DNA of 64,000 bases from Alcaligenes parafaecalis (GCF_026344135.1 NZ_JAPKNA010000001.1:868001-932000); one strand, 5' to 3'. Shown: positions 17,740-27,081, numbered from the stretch's first letter. Numbers and translations are program-made. Notes: a model not told the origin generated them from the letters alone.

Positions 17740-18957
17740 TCACGCTGGCATCAAACCCAGATCAGTGTAGACAGCATCTCTGACTTGATCCGGGAACGCA
17801 CCAAACAGGCCCTCAGGCGCGGTATTGGTCATGCTGACAATAATCACATCCTGATAGGGATCAAACATCCACTTCTGTCCGAACGCCCCGACCCATTGCA
17901 AGCTGCCTGCTGACATGGGCATGTCCTCGTCAGGCTCTTGCCGGGAAATAGCCGCGCCATAGGTATAGCCCCAGTTTCGCCACATGCATTTGGGTGAGTG
18001 CGGCACATGGTCCGTTAACAACGCCTGATAGCCGGACTTGGAAAGCAGACGGCCACCTCGCAGGGCCAGCAATATGCGCATCAGATCCGGGCCCGAGCCC
18101 AGCATGGAGGCTCCCGCATAAACCGGAGCTGAAGCCTGCGACATACTCTGCTCGTCAAACTGCAACACCCCTATACCCAGATCAAGCGCCTGGTTCACCC
18201 GAGTCAAACCCTCCACATAATTATGGTAGTGGGTCGCTATCTGAAAAGAATCGCGCACGTAGAAGGAGCAATGCTCCAAGCCCAAGGGACCAGTAATCGT
18301 CTCTTCCAGAAGCTCTGACAAGCTCTTTCCCGAGGCAAGCTGCAACGCTTGCCCCACCACATCAATCCCCAAGGAATAGCGCCAGCCTGTCCCCGGCGAA
18401 AAACGGAGCGGTACGGAGCAAATGCGGCGGAAATTCTCTTGCCAGCTCAAGTCCGGCCGACCAAGCCCATCACTAATCTGCGCCTGCGCATACAAGCTCT
18501 CTTCGCCATCAATAAAACGATAGCTAAGACCGGAGGTGTGGGTCAGCAATTGATGAATCGAAATAGGCGGACATTCAGCTCCAAAACGTGGACCAAAATG
18601 AGGTAGATAACGCGTAATTCTGTCTTTTAAAGAAATCAGCCCCTGCTCTATCAAACACAAAGCCAACCAGGAACTGACCGATTTGCTCAATGACCCTAAT
18701 CGGAATACCGTATCTTCCCGCATGGGCTGAGCCTGCTCCTTATCAGCCCAGCCACCTGCAAAATTCACGAGCAATTGTCCACGATGCGCCACCAGCACTA
18801 CCGCACCCATAACCTGCTGTTGGCTTAAAGCCTGTTCAAGAAAATGATACAAGACAGGAAAGTCCGTCTGGCCAGGGCTAGTAAGCTGCTTTGTCATGGC
18901 CGAGCCAGAGATAGCCAATGAAGAGCCTAAGTTATTATCGCCGCTTAAGTTTTTCAT
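17740..18957 (-). CDS. Serine hydrolase of the beta-lactamase (class C/EstB-like) family
   Basis: Predicted serine esterase or peptidase with the class C beta-lactamase fold; the substrate cannot be told. The 405-residue product has the nucleophile motif SLSK (Ser89-Lys92) in FRLGSLSKSV, LLTHTSGLSY, and a tyrosine motif YSLGIDV where true AmpC enzymes have YxN. This pattern is more common in esterases than in cephalosporinases. No clear signal peptide is seen, so a cytoplasmic place is likely. I chose the ATG at 18957 (GGA 11 bases upstream). The frame opens at 19050 within very AT-rich DNA with no ribosome-binding site, and an ATG at 18897 is a further option. It is isolated between two terminators. 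Confidence 0.8.
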   Translation of the reverse strand: MKNLSGDNNLGSSLAISGSAMTKQLTSPGQTDFPVLYHFLEQALSQQQVMGAVVLVAHRGQLLVNFAGGWADKEQAQPMREDTVFRLGSLSKSVSSWLALCLIEQGLISLKDRITRYLPHFGPRFGAECPPISIHQLLTHTSGLSYRFIDGEESLYAQAQISDGLGRPDLSWQENFRRICSVPLRFSPGTGWRYSLGIDVVGQALQLASGKSLSELLEETITGPLGLEHCSFYVRDSFQIATHYHNYVEGLTRVNQALDLGIGVLQFDEQSMSQASAPVYAGASMLGSGPDLMRILLALRGGRLLSKSGYQALLTDHVPHSPKCMWRNWGYTYGAAISRQEPDEDMPMSAGSLQWVGAFGQKWMFDPYQDVIIVSMTNTAPEGLFGAFPDQVRDAVYTDLGLMPA

Positions 18958-19181
18958 CTTTGAATCCAGATAGTATGAGCCGTGACACTCATGAGTTATC
19001 GAAAGAAACAAAGAAAAAATATAAGTTAATTTATTAAAAACACATAACAATCAGGAAGAATATATAATTATCAATAAGATACAGAAAATAGATTAATTTT
19101 ATAAAGCAGGCTTATTATTAAAATATCAATAAATAGAAAAATAAATAAAATCACCAAGACCAATGAAGAAAAAAGAGCAAT
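18958..19181. other. Strongly AT-rich intergenic segment
   Basis: About 220 bases upstream of the beta-lactamase-family gene with long runs of A and T (for example 19041-19180), in sharp contrast with the GC-rich flanks. No coding frame of note is present. It presumably contains the promoter for the hydrolase gene on the minus strand; several TATA-like boxes make a single choice impossible. Confidence 0.7.
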
Positions 19182-19210
19182 AAAAAACCCGCTATAAAAG
19201 CGGGTTTTTT
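19182..19210 (-). terminator. Bidirectional intrinsic terminator after purF
   Basis: Arms 19182-19193 and 19199-19210 (aaaaaacccgct/agcgggtttttt) are perfectly complementary with a 5-base loop. It lies 22 bases past the purF stop and gives a U-run on either strand, so it can stop transcription from both sides. Confidence 0.9.
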
Positions 19211-19232
19211 GTCAAACCTGACCAGCAGCTTG

Positions 19233-20717
19233 TTAATCCGTCACATCAGGCACTTCACGGCCATCCTTGCGACCTTCTGCCAACAGATTCAGATAAGCCT
19301 CATCCACATCACCCGTCACGTATTCGCCGCTAAAGCAGGAAGACTCGAAACCGGCAAAACGTGGGTTCAGATCGCGCAAGGACTGTTCCAGATCGTGCAA
19401 TTCCTGATAAACCAGGCCATCTACACCAATTTCCTTGGCAACCTGATCCACATCGCGTCCCGTGGCGATCAGCTCGGACACGGTAGGCATATCAATGCCG
19501 TACACGTTCGGGAAACGCACAGGTGGCGCTGCCGAAGCAAAGAAGACCTTGTTCGCACCAGCGGCACGAGCCATGTCCACGATCTGGCGGCTGGTCGTGC
19601 CACGTACGATGGAGTCATCCACCAGCAACACATTCTTGCCACGGAATTCCATGGGAATGGCGCTCAGCTTCTGGCGCACGGATTTCTTGCGGACTTCCTG
19701 ACCCGGCATGATGAAAGTGCGACCCACATAGCGGTTCTTGATGAAGCCTTCGCGATAGTCCAGGTTCAGATGCGCAGCCAACTGCATGGCCGAAGGACGG
19801 GCCGAGTCCGGAATGGGCATAACCACATCAATATCAGCCAGACGCAGATTCTTGGCGACATTTTCAGCCAGGTAGACCCCCATCAGCAAACGGGCATCGT
19901 AGACCGACACACCGTCAACTGTAGAGTCTGGGCGAGCAAAATACACGTATTCAAAGACACAGGGGTTCAGGCGCGGGTTTTCAGCGCACTGACGGCTGGT
20001 CAAGTTGCCGTCCAGATCCACAATAATGGCCTCACCGGGCTCCACATCACGGACCAGTTCAAAACCACAACCGGTCAAGGCGACGGACTCGGACGCGACC
20101 ATCCATTCTTCACCCTTGGGCGTTACATTGCGGCCCAGACACAGCGGACGAATCCCGTTCGGATCCCGGAAAGCCACCAGACCAAAGTTCGCAATTTGCG
20201 AAACCACGGCATAGGCGCCACGAGCGCGACGGTGTACGGCGGCCACGGCTTCAAACACTTCGTCCTGAGACAGCTCGGGGCCGGTGGCCGCACGCTGCAA
20301 CTCGTGTGCGTACACGTTCAGCAGAACCTCGGAGTCCGAGTTGGTGTTGATGTGACGACGATCGATGGTGAACAGTTCTTCACGCAACTCGCGCCAATTG
20401 GTCAGATTGCCGTTGTGCACAAAGCTGATGCCAAAGGGGGCGTTAACGTAAAACGGCTGCGCCTCCTCCACGCTTTGGCTGGAACCCGCGGTGGGGTAAC
20501 GCACGTGGCCAATTCCGCTATTGCCCGGCAAGGAGCGCATGTTGCGGGTACGGAAGACGTCCCGCACCAAGCCAAATGCCTTGTGCATGCTGAAGAACTG
20601 GTCGTGCCAGGTCGCCAGGCCCGCTGCGTCCTGCCCGCGGTGCTGCAGCAAGAGCAAACTGTCATAGATCAACTGATTTACAGGGCTGCGCGCAACAACC
20701 CCTACAACTCCACACAT
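19233..20717 (-). CDS. purF: Amidophosphoribosyltransferase PurF
   Basis: First step of purine synthesis: PRPP plus glutamine to phosphoribosylamine. The 494-residue protein begins MCGVVGVV, so the class II glutaminase nucleophile Cys2 is exposed after methionine removal. HRGQDAAG and GHVRYPTAG follow in the glutaminase domain. The phosphoribosyltransferase domain holds the PRPP loop VLLVDDSIVRGTT. No propeptide is visible, as in the E. coli type. It lies 23 bases after cvpA, the classical cvpA-purF pair. Confidence 0.97.
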   Translation of the reverse strand: MCGVVGVVARSPVNQLIYDSLLLLQHRGQDAAGLATWHDQFFSMHKAFGLVRDVFRTRNMRSLPGNSGIGHVRYPTAGSSQSVEEAQPFYVNAPFGISFVHNGNLTNWRELREELFTIDRRHINTNSDSEVLLNVYAHELQRAATGPELSQDEVFEAVAAVHRRARGAYAVVSQIANFGLVAFRDPNGIRPLCLGRNVTPKGEEWMVASESVALTGCGFELVRDVEPGEAIIVDLDGNLTSRQCAENPRLNPCVFEYVYFARPDSTVDGVSVYDARLLMGVYLAENVAKNLRLADIDVVMPIPDSARPSAMQLAAHLNLDYREGFIKNRYVGRTFIMPGQEVRKKSVRQKLSAIPMEFRGKNVLLVDDSIVRGTTSRQIVDMARAAGANKVFFASAAPPVRFPNVYGIDMPTVSELIATGRDVDQVAKEIGVDGLVYQELHDLEQSLRDLNPRFAGFESSCFSGEYVTGDVDEAYLNLLAEGRKDGREVPDVTD

Positions 20718-20740
20718 GATTGGTTCCCGTTAGTGTGTTC

Positions 20741-21229
20741 TCAATAAGGCAGCCATTCTGCCAGAGACGGCGGCAGCATGGCCTTAATCGACTGCACCGC
20801 GCGGATCGCAGGCTCGGCCAGCTTGGCCTGCTCCCACCACGGTTCTTTAGGTAAATCGGTATGCCCGGCCAGGATAACCAGTATCAACACCAGCAGCACA
20901 CCCCGAGCCAGACCAAACAAGCCGCCCAAACCGTGATCGGCAGGCGTCAAACCCGTTTGCTCTATCAGACTCGCCAGCAGCATATTCAATAAGCCCACCA
21001 GTAACAAGACCATAAAAAAAACGGCTCCGTAGGCCAAAGCCGTACGTAATAAGCCGTTTTCTATCCAGACTTGTATCCAGCCTGATGTGCGTGGCCCCCA
21101 CCAGATTGCGGCCATGAAAGCCAGCAAATAGGCGCTGAGCGAAAGAACTTCCTTGATCAATCCGCGTATCAGACCCAGGAGGCCTGATACGCCCACAATT
21201 CCAAGGACGATATAGTCGAAGCTGCTCAC
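20741..21229 (-). CDS. cvpA: CvpA family inner membrane protein
   Basis: Small membrane protein of the CvpA family (colicin V production in E. coli; linked elsewhere to envelope homeostasis). The 162 residues show about four hydrophobic helices, starting MSSFDYIVLGIVGVSGLLGLIRG and including the family pattern ADHGLGGLFGLARG. The ATG overlaps the stop of the preceding SPOR gene by four bases (ATGA), which implies coupled translation. Its exact biochemical role is unknown. Confidence 0.9.
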   Translation of the reverse strand: MSSFDYIVLGIVGVSGLLGLIRGLIKEVLSLSAYLLAFMAAIWWGPRTSGWIQVWIENGLLRTALAYGAVFFMVLLLVGLLNMLLASLIEQTGLTPADHGLGGLFGLARGVLLVLILVILAGHTDLPKEPWWEQAKLAEPAIRAVQSIKAMLPPSLAEWLPY

Positions 21230-22071
21230 TTAGCCGAGATAAAACTGTTCTCGTAACCGAGTGAGCGCAAGCGGGCCTGAGCTGCCTGGGCCGCTTCACG
21301 AGTCGGGAATGGCCCCACTCGCAAGCGATAGGTTGGCTTGCCACCACTTTGTGCCGTCTCTACATAGGCATTGGTCACACCAGCCGATACCAATTGATCG
21401 CGACGCGACTGGGCGTCGTTCTGGTTGGAATAGGCGACAATCTGCAAAATGAAGTTGCCTTGTTGCGCAGCCGGTTTGGCGGCCACCGCAGGGGCAGGTT
21501 TGTTCGGTACACGACCTTCCAGCAAGGCCAGGGCATAGGAGCCATCGTCGGTACGATTTGCCGGTGCAGGAGGTGTCGTAGGCTTGGGCTTTTCGACAGG
21601 CTTGGGTTTTTCTACAGGCTTAGGCGTCTCTGGACGTGTGGTCACAGGCGGCGGCGCTACGGGCGTTGTCGGCGTGCTTACATGCACAGGGTCTGTTTCC
21701 AGACCGGGGTTCACCACAGCCAAACTACCGTCAGTCGCAGTAGAAGGATCGGCCACCAAAGGTTCGTCTGGCTGCTCGATCACCGGTGTTGGGGTGTTTT
21801 CCTGCACCACCAGCTCGCCAGGACGGGTTTGTACCGTACCCTGCCCCGTGGTCTGGCCTATAGGCCCCAGCGCCAGGGATTGCTCCGGCTCGGGTGGCGT
21901 TTTGTCGGCCGTCAGCATGGGGACCAGCACCACCACCGCAAGAACCAGGGCCAGCGCGCCGATCAGACGGCGTCGAGCCCGTCCACGCAGTTCCGATAGT
22001 TGGGAATCGCTGGAAGCACCCGAACGGCGACCCGACGATGAAGAAGTATCGTTACGTGAAAATAAACCCAT
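21226..22071 (-). CDS. SPOR-domain protein, DedD-like
   Basis: Probable septal envelope protein that binds denuded glycan strands at the division site. The 281 residues comprise a short basic cytoplasmic part, one membrane helix (about 36-55, LIGALALVLAVVVLVPML), and a long Pro/Thr-rich periplasmic linker with the repeat PKPVEKPKPVEKPKP. The C-terminal SPOR domain (about 203-280) begins NFILQIVAYSNQNDA and includes YRLRVGPFPTREAAQ. Between folC and cvpA it occupies the same position as dedD in E. coli. Confidence 0.88.
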   Translation of the reverse strand: MGLFSRNDTSSSSGRRSGASSDSQLSELRGRARRRLIGALALVLAVVVLVPMLTADKTPPEPEQSLALGPIGQTTGQGTVQTRPGELVVQENTPTPVIEQPDEPLVADPSTATDGSLAVVNPGLETDPVHVSTPTTPVAPPPVTTRPETPKPVEKPKPVEKPKPTTPPAPANRTDDGSYALALLEGRVPNKPAPAVAAKPAAQQGNFILQIVAYSNQNDAQSRRDQLVSAGVTNAYVETAQSGGKPTYRLRVGPFPTREAAQAAQARLRSLGYENSFISAK

Positions 22072-22109
22072 GAGCCCCAGACCTATGAAATGAGCAGTCT
22101 TACCGATAT

Positions 22110-23501
22110 TCAGGAAGATGAACGGACGTTTGCGGCTTCAAGAATCGGCCCTACCGTCGCAAACGAGCCAAACACGACAATTCTATCATTGTCACTGGCC
22201 TCTTTTAGTGCCGCCTCGTAAGCGAGCTGAGGACTGTTGTAACTGGATACGACCGCTGACGCTTTACTGACCGAAGCGCGTGCAACGGGGCGAACACCCG
22301 GTCGATGTGCGCTGGACTCTGCTTCCGGTGCCAGTACATCATCAGGCGCCTCGCCACTGGCCAGCACCGTGCGTACATGATGGGCCAGATCCTCGCCCGA
22401 CAAGCTTCGTGGCCCTTCCAGACTGGCACACATCCAATGGTCGATACGGGTCGCCATGCGAGCAATCACGCCGTCCACATCCTTGTCCTTGTACATGCCG
22501 ACCACAGCAATCGTCTTGGGGTAAGGAGGCATATTGTCCAGGTTCTGCGCCAAGGCCGCCGCTGCATGCGGATTATGTGCCACATCAAAAATGACACAAG
22601 GCAGGCCGGGCTGAATCTGAAAACGCCCTGGCATCTGCGCACGCAGCAAACCAGCGCGTACCGCTTGCGCAGGGACAGCCAAACGGGGATGCAAGGACTC
22701 TAGCGCTGCCAGTGCGGCAGACGCATTAAGCAATTGGTTTGCGCCACGCAAGGCCGGATAAGCCAGGGCTGCACGTCGCTGAGTACGGCCACCATAAGCC
22801 CACTGCTGACGATCCCCGGAGTAATTGAAATCTTTACCAAACAGCCACAACTTCGCACCGACTTGCTCGGCGTAATCCAGCATGGTCTGTGGCGGCACGG
22901 GATCAGCGCAAATGGCGGGACGGTCCGCGCGGAAAATATGAGCTTTTTCCCAGGCAACCTGCTCTCGGGTATTACCCAGGTATTCGGCGTGGTCAATATC
23001 AATGCTGGTGATGACAGAACAATCCGCATCAATAATATTGACGGCGTCCAAACGACCACCCAGGCCGACTTCCAGCACAGCGACGTCAACACGCTGCTCC
23101 TGGAACAGCAACAAGGCGGCCAGCGTGGAGAACTCAAAATAAGTCAGCGTCAGATCGCCACGCGCTTCGTTGATACGCGCAAATTGCGCCGTGATCTGCG
23201 CATCCTCGGCCATCTCGCCATTCAAGCGAATGCGCTCGTTGTAGCGCACCAGATGCGGCGAGGCATACACGCCTACCTTGTAGGCTGCTGCCAGCAAAAT
23301 GGCTTCCAGCATGGCGCAGGTCGAGCCTTTACCATTGGTGCCACCCACCGTAATGACGACGGAATCCAGTTTGATGTTCAGACGTTGGGCAACCTCGCGA
23401 ATCCGGCCCAGGCCCAGATCAATGGCCGAGGGATGCAAAGTTTCCAGATAGGACAGCCAGTCACTCAGCGAGGAGTCGGCTTTCAGAACAGGATTAGTCA
23501 T
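22110..23501 (-). CDS. folC: Bifunctional folylpolyglutamate synthase/dihydrofolate synthase
   Basis: Adds glutamate to dihydropteroate and to folates. The 463-residue Mur-ligase-type enzyme has the ATP P-loop GGTNGKGSTCAM, the folate-binding ASPHLVRYNERIRLNG, and the middle-domain motif TSIDIDHAEYLGNT. The C-terminal domain carries FDVAHNPHAA. The ATG at 23501 gives the normal start (MTNPVLKADSSL); a TTG 12 bases upstream is not needed. It begins only 12 bases after the T-run of the pyruvate dehydrogenase operon terminator, so its own promoter is not obvious. Confidence 0.95.
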   Translation of the reverse strand: MTNPVLKADSSLSDWLSYLETLHPSAIDLGLGRIREVAQRLNIKLDSVVITVGGTNGKGSTCAMLEAILLAAAYKVGVYASPHLVRYNERIRLNGEMAEDAQITAQFARINEARGDLTLTYFEFSTLAALLLFQEQRVDVAVLEVGLGGRLDAVNIIDADCSVITSIDIDHAEYLGNTREQVAWEKAHIFRADRPAICADPVPPQTMLDYAEQVGAKLWLFGKDFNYSGDRQQWAYGGRTQRRAALAYPALRGANQLLNASAALAALESLHPRLAVPAQAVRAGLLRAQMPGRFQIQPGLPCVIFDVAHNPHAAAALAQNLDNMPPYPKTIAVVGMYKDKDVDGVIARMATRIDHWMCASLEGPRSLSGEDLAHHVRTVLASGEAPDDVLAPEAESSAHRPGVRPVARASVSKASAVVSSYNSPQLAYEAALKEASDNDRIVVFGSFATVGPILEAANVRSSS

Positions 23502-23513
23502 GGACAACACCAA

Positions 23514-23554
23514 TTACAAAATAAAAATGGCAGGCGCTGATGATAGCACCTGCC
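23514..23554 (-). terminator. Terminator after the pyruvate dehydrogenase operon
   Basis: On the minus transcript, GGCAGGUGC (23554-23546) pairs with GCGCCUGCC (23537-23529) through 9 pairs including one U-G, with an 8-base loop, followed by ATTTTTATTTTGT. It lies 39 bases past the lpdA stop and ends just before folC. Confidence 0.8.
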
Positions 23555-23593
23555 GTGGTCCAATACGCCTTAACTATCAGGCTGGTACTGGTA

Positions 23594-25366
23594 TTACTTG
23601 CGACGTGTTGGCGGCAAATCCGTGCACGTACCTTCAGCGACGGCAGCCGCTTTGCTGACCGACTCGCACAAGGTCGGGTGCGGGTGGATGGATTTGGCCA
23701 AATCGACGGGGTCTACGCCCATCTCAATCGCCAGAACCAGCTCACCAATCAGCTCACCTGCGTTGGTGCCGACGATACCGCCACCCACGATACGGTGGGT
23801 TTCAGCATCGAACAGAACCTTGGTGAAGCCTTCATCGCGGTTGTTGGCAATCGCACGACCGGATGCAGCCCAGGGGAACACGCCCTTCTCGACCTTGATA
23901 CCGTCTTTCTTGGCCTGATCTTCTGTCAGACCTACCCAGGCGATTTCCGGATCGGTGTAGGCCACCGAAGGAATCACGCGAGCGTCAAAGAAGGATTTTT
24001 CACCGGCGATGACTTCGGCTGCCACGTGCGCTTCGTGCTCGGCCTTATGTGCCAGCATGGGCTGACCCACGATGTCGCCAATCGCGTAGATGTGCGGCAC
24101 GTTGGTACGCTGCTGCTTGTCCACCGGGATGAAACCACGATCGGTCACCTGCACACCGGCTTTCTCGGCACCGATCTTCTTGCCATTGGGCGAACGGCCC
24201 ACGGCTTGCAGAACCAGGTCGTAGCACTGAGGCTCGGCCGGAGCGTTCTTGCCCTCAAAGGTCACCCAGATACCGTCTTCGCGGGCTTCAGCCGCCACGG
24301 TGCTGGTTTCCAGCATCATGTGGTCGAAGCGGTGCTTGTTCATCTTCTCCCACACCTTGACCACGTCGCGGTCTGCGCCCGGCATCAGGCCAGTTTGCAT
24401 TTCCACCACGTCCAGGCGTGCGCCCAGAGCCGAGTACACCGTACCCATTTCCAGACCGATGATGCCGCCACCCACGATCAGCATGCGCTTGGGCACAGAC
24501 TTCAATTCCAGCGCGCCAGTCGAATCCACAACACGAGGATCATTGGGCAGGAATGGCAGTTTTACCGACTGGCTACCGGCCGCAATAATGGCCGAGCCGA
24601 ACTTGATCACTTTCTTGGTGCCGTCATTGGCGGTCACTTCGATGTGGTTCGGGTCCAGGAATTCGCCGTTACCGACGACAACCTGCACCTTGCGGCCTTT
24701 GGCCATACCGGCCAGACCACCAGTCAACTTGCCGATCACCTTATTCTTGTAATCACGCAGCGCATCAATATCGATTTGCGCTTCGCCGAACTTGATGCCA
24801 TGCGTTGCCAGGGACTTGGCTTCCTCGTAGACCGCCACGGTGTGCAGCAAGGCCTTGGAAGGAATACAACCCACGTTCAGACACACGCCACCCAAGGTGC
24901 TGTAGCGCTCGACCAGAGCCACTTTCAGGCCCAGGTCAGCCGCACGGAAGGCCGCGTTGTAACCGCCAGGGCCAGCGCCCAGCACGACCACATCCACGGA
25001 ATCATCCGAGCCGCCTTGATGGCTGGCGGCCTGCGGAGCAGGTGCCGCGGCTGGAGCAGCAGCGGCCGGAGCGGCTGCTTTAGGCGCTTCTTGTTTGGCA
25101 GGTGCCGCAGCGGGAGCCGCTTGGCCCTCCACCACTTCGATCTTGGCAATGGCCGAACCCTGGGAGACTTTGTCACCCACTTTGACCAGCAATTCCGTGA
25201 TCACCCCTGCCTGAGCGGCGGGGATTTCCATGGAGGCCTTGTCGGACTCCACGGTGATCAGGCTTTGCTCGACTTCGACCGTATCGCCGACCTGCACCAG
25301 CACTTCGATGACATCGACTTCGCCGGAGTCACCGATATCCGGGACCGTCAGATCAATCAGACTCAT
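23594..25366 (-). CDS. lpdA: Dihydrolipoyl dehydrogenase (E3) with N-terminal lipoyl domain
   Basis: FAD enzyme that reoxidises the dihydrolipoyl arms of pyruvate dehydrogenase with NAD. The 590 residues start with a complete lipoyl domain (about 1-80, attachment Lys43 in ESDKASM). An Ala/Pro-rich swinging linker (about 83-118) follows, then the flavoprotein core with GAGPGGYNAAF and the redox disulfide Cys162/Cys167 (GGVCLNVGCIPSK). The C-terminus includes the HPHPTLCES dimer/active-site segment. A lipoylated E3 is unusual generally but known from Cupriavidus and other betaproteobacteria. It lies 9 bases after aceF. Confidence 0.95.
   Translation of the reverse strand: MSLIDLTVPDIGDSGEVDVIEVLVQVGDTVEVEQSLITVESDKASMEIPAAQAGVITELLVKVGDKVSQGSAIAKIEVVEGQAAPAAAPAKQEAPKAAAPAAAAPAAAPAPQAASHQGGSDDSVDVVVLGAGPGGYNAAFRAADLGLKVALVERYSTLGGVCLNVGCIPSKALLHTVAVYEEAKSLATHGIKFGEAQIDIDALRDYKNKVIGKLTGGLAGMAKGRKVQVVVGNGEFLDPNHIEVTANDGTKKVIKFGSAIIAAGSQSVKLPFLPNDPRVVDSTGALELKSVPKRMLIVGGGIIGLEMGTVYSALGARLDVVEMQTGLMPGADRDVVKVWEKMNKHRFDHMMLETSTVAAEAREDGIWVTFEGKNAPAEPQCYDLVLQAVGRSPNGKKIGAEKAGVQVTDRGFIPVDKQQRTNVPHIYAIGDIVGQPMLAHKAEHEAHVAAEVIAGEKSFFDARVIPSVAYTDPEIAWVGLTEDQAKKDGIKVEKGVFPWAASGRAIANNRDEGFTKVLFDAETHRIVGGGIVGTNAGELIGELVLAIEMGVDPVDLAKSIHPHPTLCESVSKAAAVAEGTCTDLPPTRRK
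25221..25275 (-). repeat. Lipoyl-domain coding repeat (copy in lpdA; second copy at 26922-26976 in aceF)
   Basis: A 55-base stretch coding for the lipoyl attachment region is repeated at 26922-26976 with, by eye, only three mismatches. A third, more diverged copy lies near 26562-26615 in the second lipoyl domain of aceF. The match at DNA level exceeds what shared protein sequence alone requires, which suggests recent domain duplication or gene conversion. Confidence 0.7.
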
Positions 25367-25375
25367 GACAACTCC

Positions 25376-27070
25376 TTACAGTGCAATGCGGCGGAAGTCA
25401 GCCAGCATCGTTGCCAGGAAGGCATTGAAGCGAGCAGCCGAGGCACCGTCGATAACACGGTGGTCGTAGGACAGGGACAGAGGCAGCATCAGGCGTGGCT
25501 CGAATTCCTTGCCATTCCAGACAGGCTGCATGGAGGAACGCGACAGACCCAGAATGGCCACTTCTGGCGCATTGATAATGGGTGTGAAGTCCGTACCGCC
25601 AATACCGCCCAGCGAGGAAATGGTGAAGCAACCGCCTTGCATTTGCGCAGCGCTCAGCTTGCCATCACGGGCCGCAGCCGCCAGTTCGCCGGTTTCACGG
25701 GCGATATCCAGAATGCCTTTCTTGTCAGCATCACGGATCACTGGAACGACCAGACCGTTAGGCGTATCAGCCGCAAAACCGATGTGGTAGTACTGCTTGA
25801 GCACCAGATTGTCGCCGTCCAGCGAAGCGTTGAACTCGGGGAATTTCTTCAGGGCAGCAACCGCCGCCTTGATGACAAAAGCCAGCATGGTGACGCGAGC
25901 GCCGGACTTCTTGTATTCCTCGTTCAGCTCTTTACGCAGGGCTTCCAAAGAGGTGATGTCAGCCACATCGTTATTGGTGACATGAGGAATCATGACCCAG
26001 TTGCGATGCAGGTTGGCACCCGAAATTTTCTTGATGCGCGACAGAGCCTGAGTCTCGACCGGACCAAATTTGGTGAAGTCGACTTTAGGCCAGGCCAATA
26101 CATCCAGACCGCCCACTTGAGCAGCCGTGCCCGCAGCCGTGACTGGGGCAGCGCCACCAGCAACAACCTGCTTCACAAAGCCACGCACGTCATCAGCGGT
26201 AATGCGGCCTTTGCTGCCCGTACCGTGAACCTTGGCCAGATCCACACCCAGTTCGCGAGCAAATTTGCGCACGCTAGGCGATGCATGAGGCAGATTGCGC
26301 ACGGAGCCTTCCGCTTCGGCAAAGGCTGCCGTAGGCGAAACGCGCTCTGGTGCGGGTGCACCGGCGCTGACCACCACCGAGGAACTGGCGGCAGGCGCAG
26401 CAGCCGGAGCGGCGGCGGGAGCAGGAGCTGCTTCCGCTTGCTTGGCCGGCGCAGGTGCCGCAGCGGCACCTTGTACCGTCACTTCCAGAATGTCGCTGCC
26501 CTGGCTGACCTTGTCGCCAAGCTTCACTTTGATGGCCGTAACCACACCGGCGTGAGAGGACGGCACTTCCATGGAAGCCTTGTCCGATTCCACGGTGATC
26601 AGGCTTTGGTCCACTTCAATGGTGTCACCCACTTGCACCATGATTTCGATAACGTCCACATCGCGGGCGTCGCCGATATCAGGGACTTGAACCATCACTT
26701 GCTGCTCGGCACCGGCAGGAGCAGCCGCTGCGGCGGCGGGAGCCGCGGCAGGTGCCGCTTCTTCAGCCTTGGGAGCAGGAGCAGCTTCGGCCTTGGCAGG
26801 CTCAGCGGCAGGCGCGGCCTGCGCGCCTTCGGCGGCTTCCAGTTCCAGAACCAGGCTGCCTTCCTTGACCTTGTCACCCAGCTTGACCTTGATGGACTTG
26901 ACCACGCCAGCGTCGGACGATGGGATTTCCATGGAGGCCTTGTCGGACTCCACCGTAATCAGGCTTTGCTCGACCTCAATGGTCTCGCCTTCCTTGACCA
27001 GGATTTCGATCACTTCGACAGCGTCGTCAGCACCGATATCCGGGATTTTGACTTGAATGATATTGCTCAT
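25376..27070 (-). CDS. aceF: Dihydrolipoyllysine acetyltransferase (E2) of pyruvate dehydrogenase
   Basis: Core of the pyruvate dehydrogenase complex; transfers acetyl from lipoyl to CoA. The 564 residues contain two lipoyl domains (about 1-80 with Lys44, and 123-200 with Lys164) joined by Ala/Pro-rich linkers. A peripheral subunit-binding domain follows (near 264-300, SVRKFARELGVDLAKVHGTG), then the catalytic domain ending SYDHRVIDGASAARF, with His537 and Asp541 as the expected catalytic pair. It sits 11 bases after aceE and 9 before lpdA. Confidence 0.96.
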   Translation of the reverse strand: MSNIIQVKIPDIGADDAVEVIEILVKEGETIEVEQSLITVESDKASMEIPSSDAGVVKSIKVKLGDKVKEGSLVLELEAAEGAQAAPAAEPAKAEAAPAPKAEEAAPAAAPAAAAAAPAGAEQQVMVQVPDIGDARDVDVIEIMVQVGDTIEVDQSLITVESDKASMEVPSSHAGVVTAIKVKLGDKVSQGSDILEVTVQGAAAAPAPAKQAEAAPAPAAAPAAAPAASSSVVVSAGAPAPERVSPTAAFAEAEGSVRNLPHASPSVRKFARELGVDLAKVHGTGSKGRITADDVRGFVKQVVAGGAAPVTAAGTAAQVGGLDVLAWPKVDFTKFGPVETQALSRIKKISGANLHRNWVMIPHVTNNDVADITSLEALRKELNEEYKKSGARVTMLAFVIKAAVAALKKFPEFNASLDGDNLVLKQYYHIGFAADTPNGLVVPVIRDADKKGILDIARETGELAAAARDGKLSAAQMQGGCFTISSLGGIGGTDFTPIINAPEVAILGLSRSSMQPVWNGKEFEPRLMLPLSLSYDHRVIDGASAARFNAFLATMLADFRRIAL

Positions 27071-27081
27071 GGTTCAGTCCC

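Noticed and set aside
17740..18957. Reading the serine hydrolase as an AmpC antibiotic-resistance enzyme
   Set aside because: No signal peptide and no YxN motif; the sequence fits the broad esterase side of the family better.
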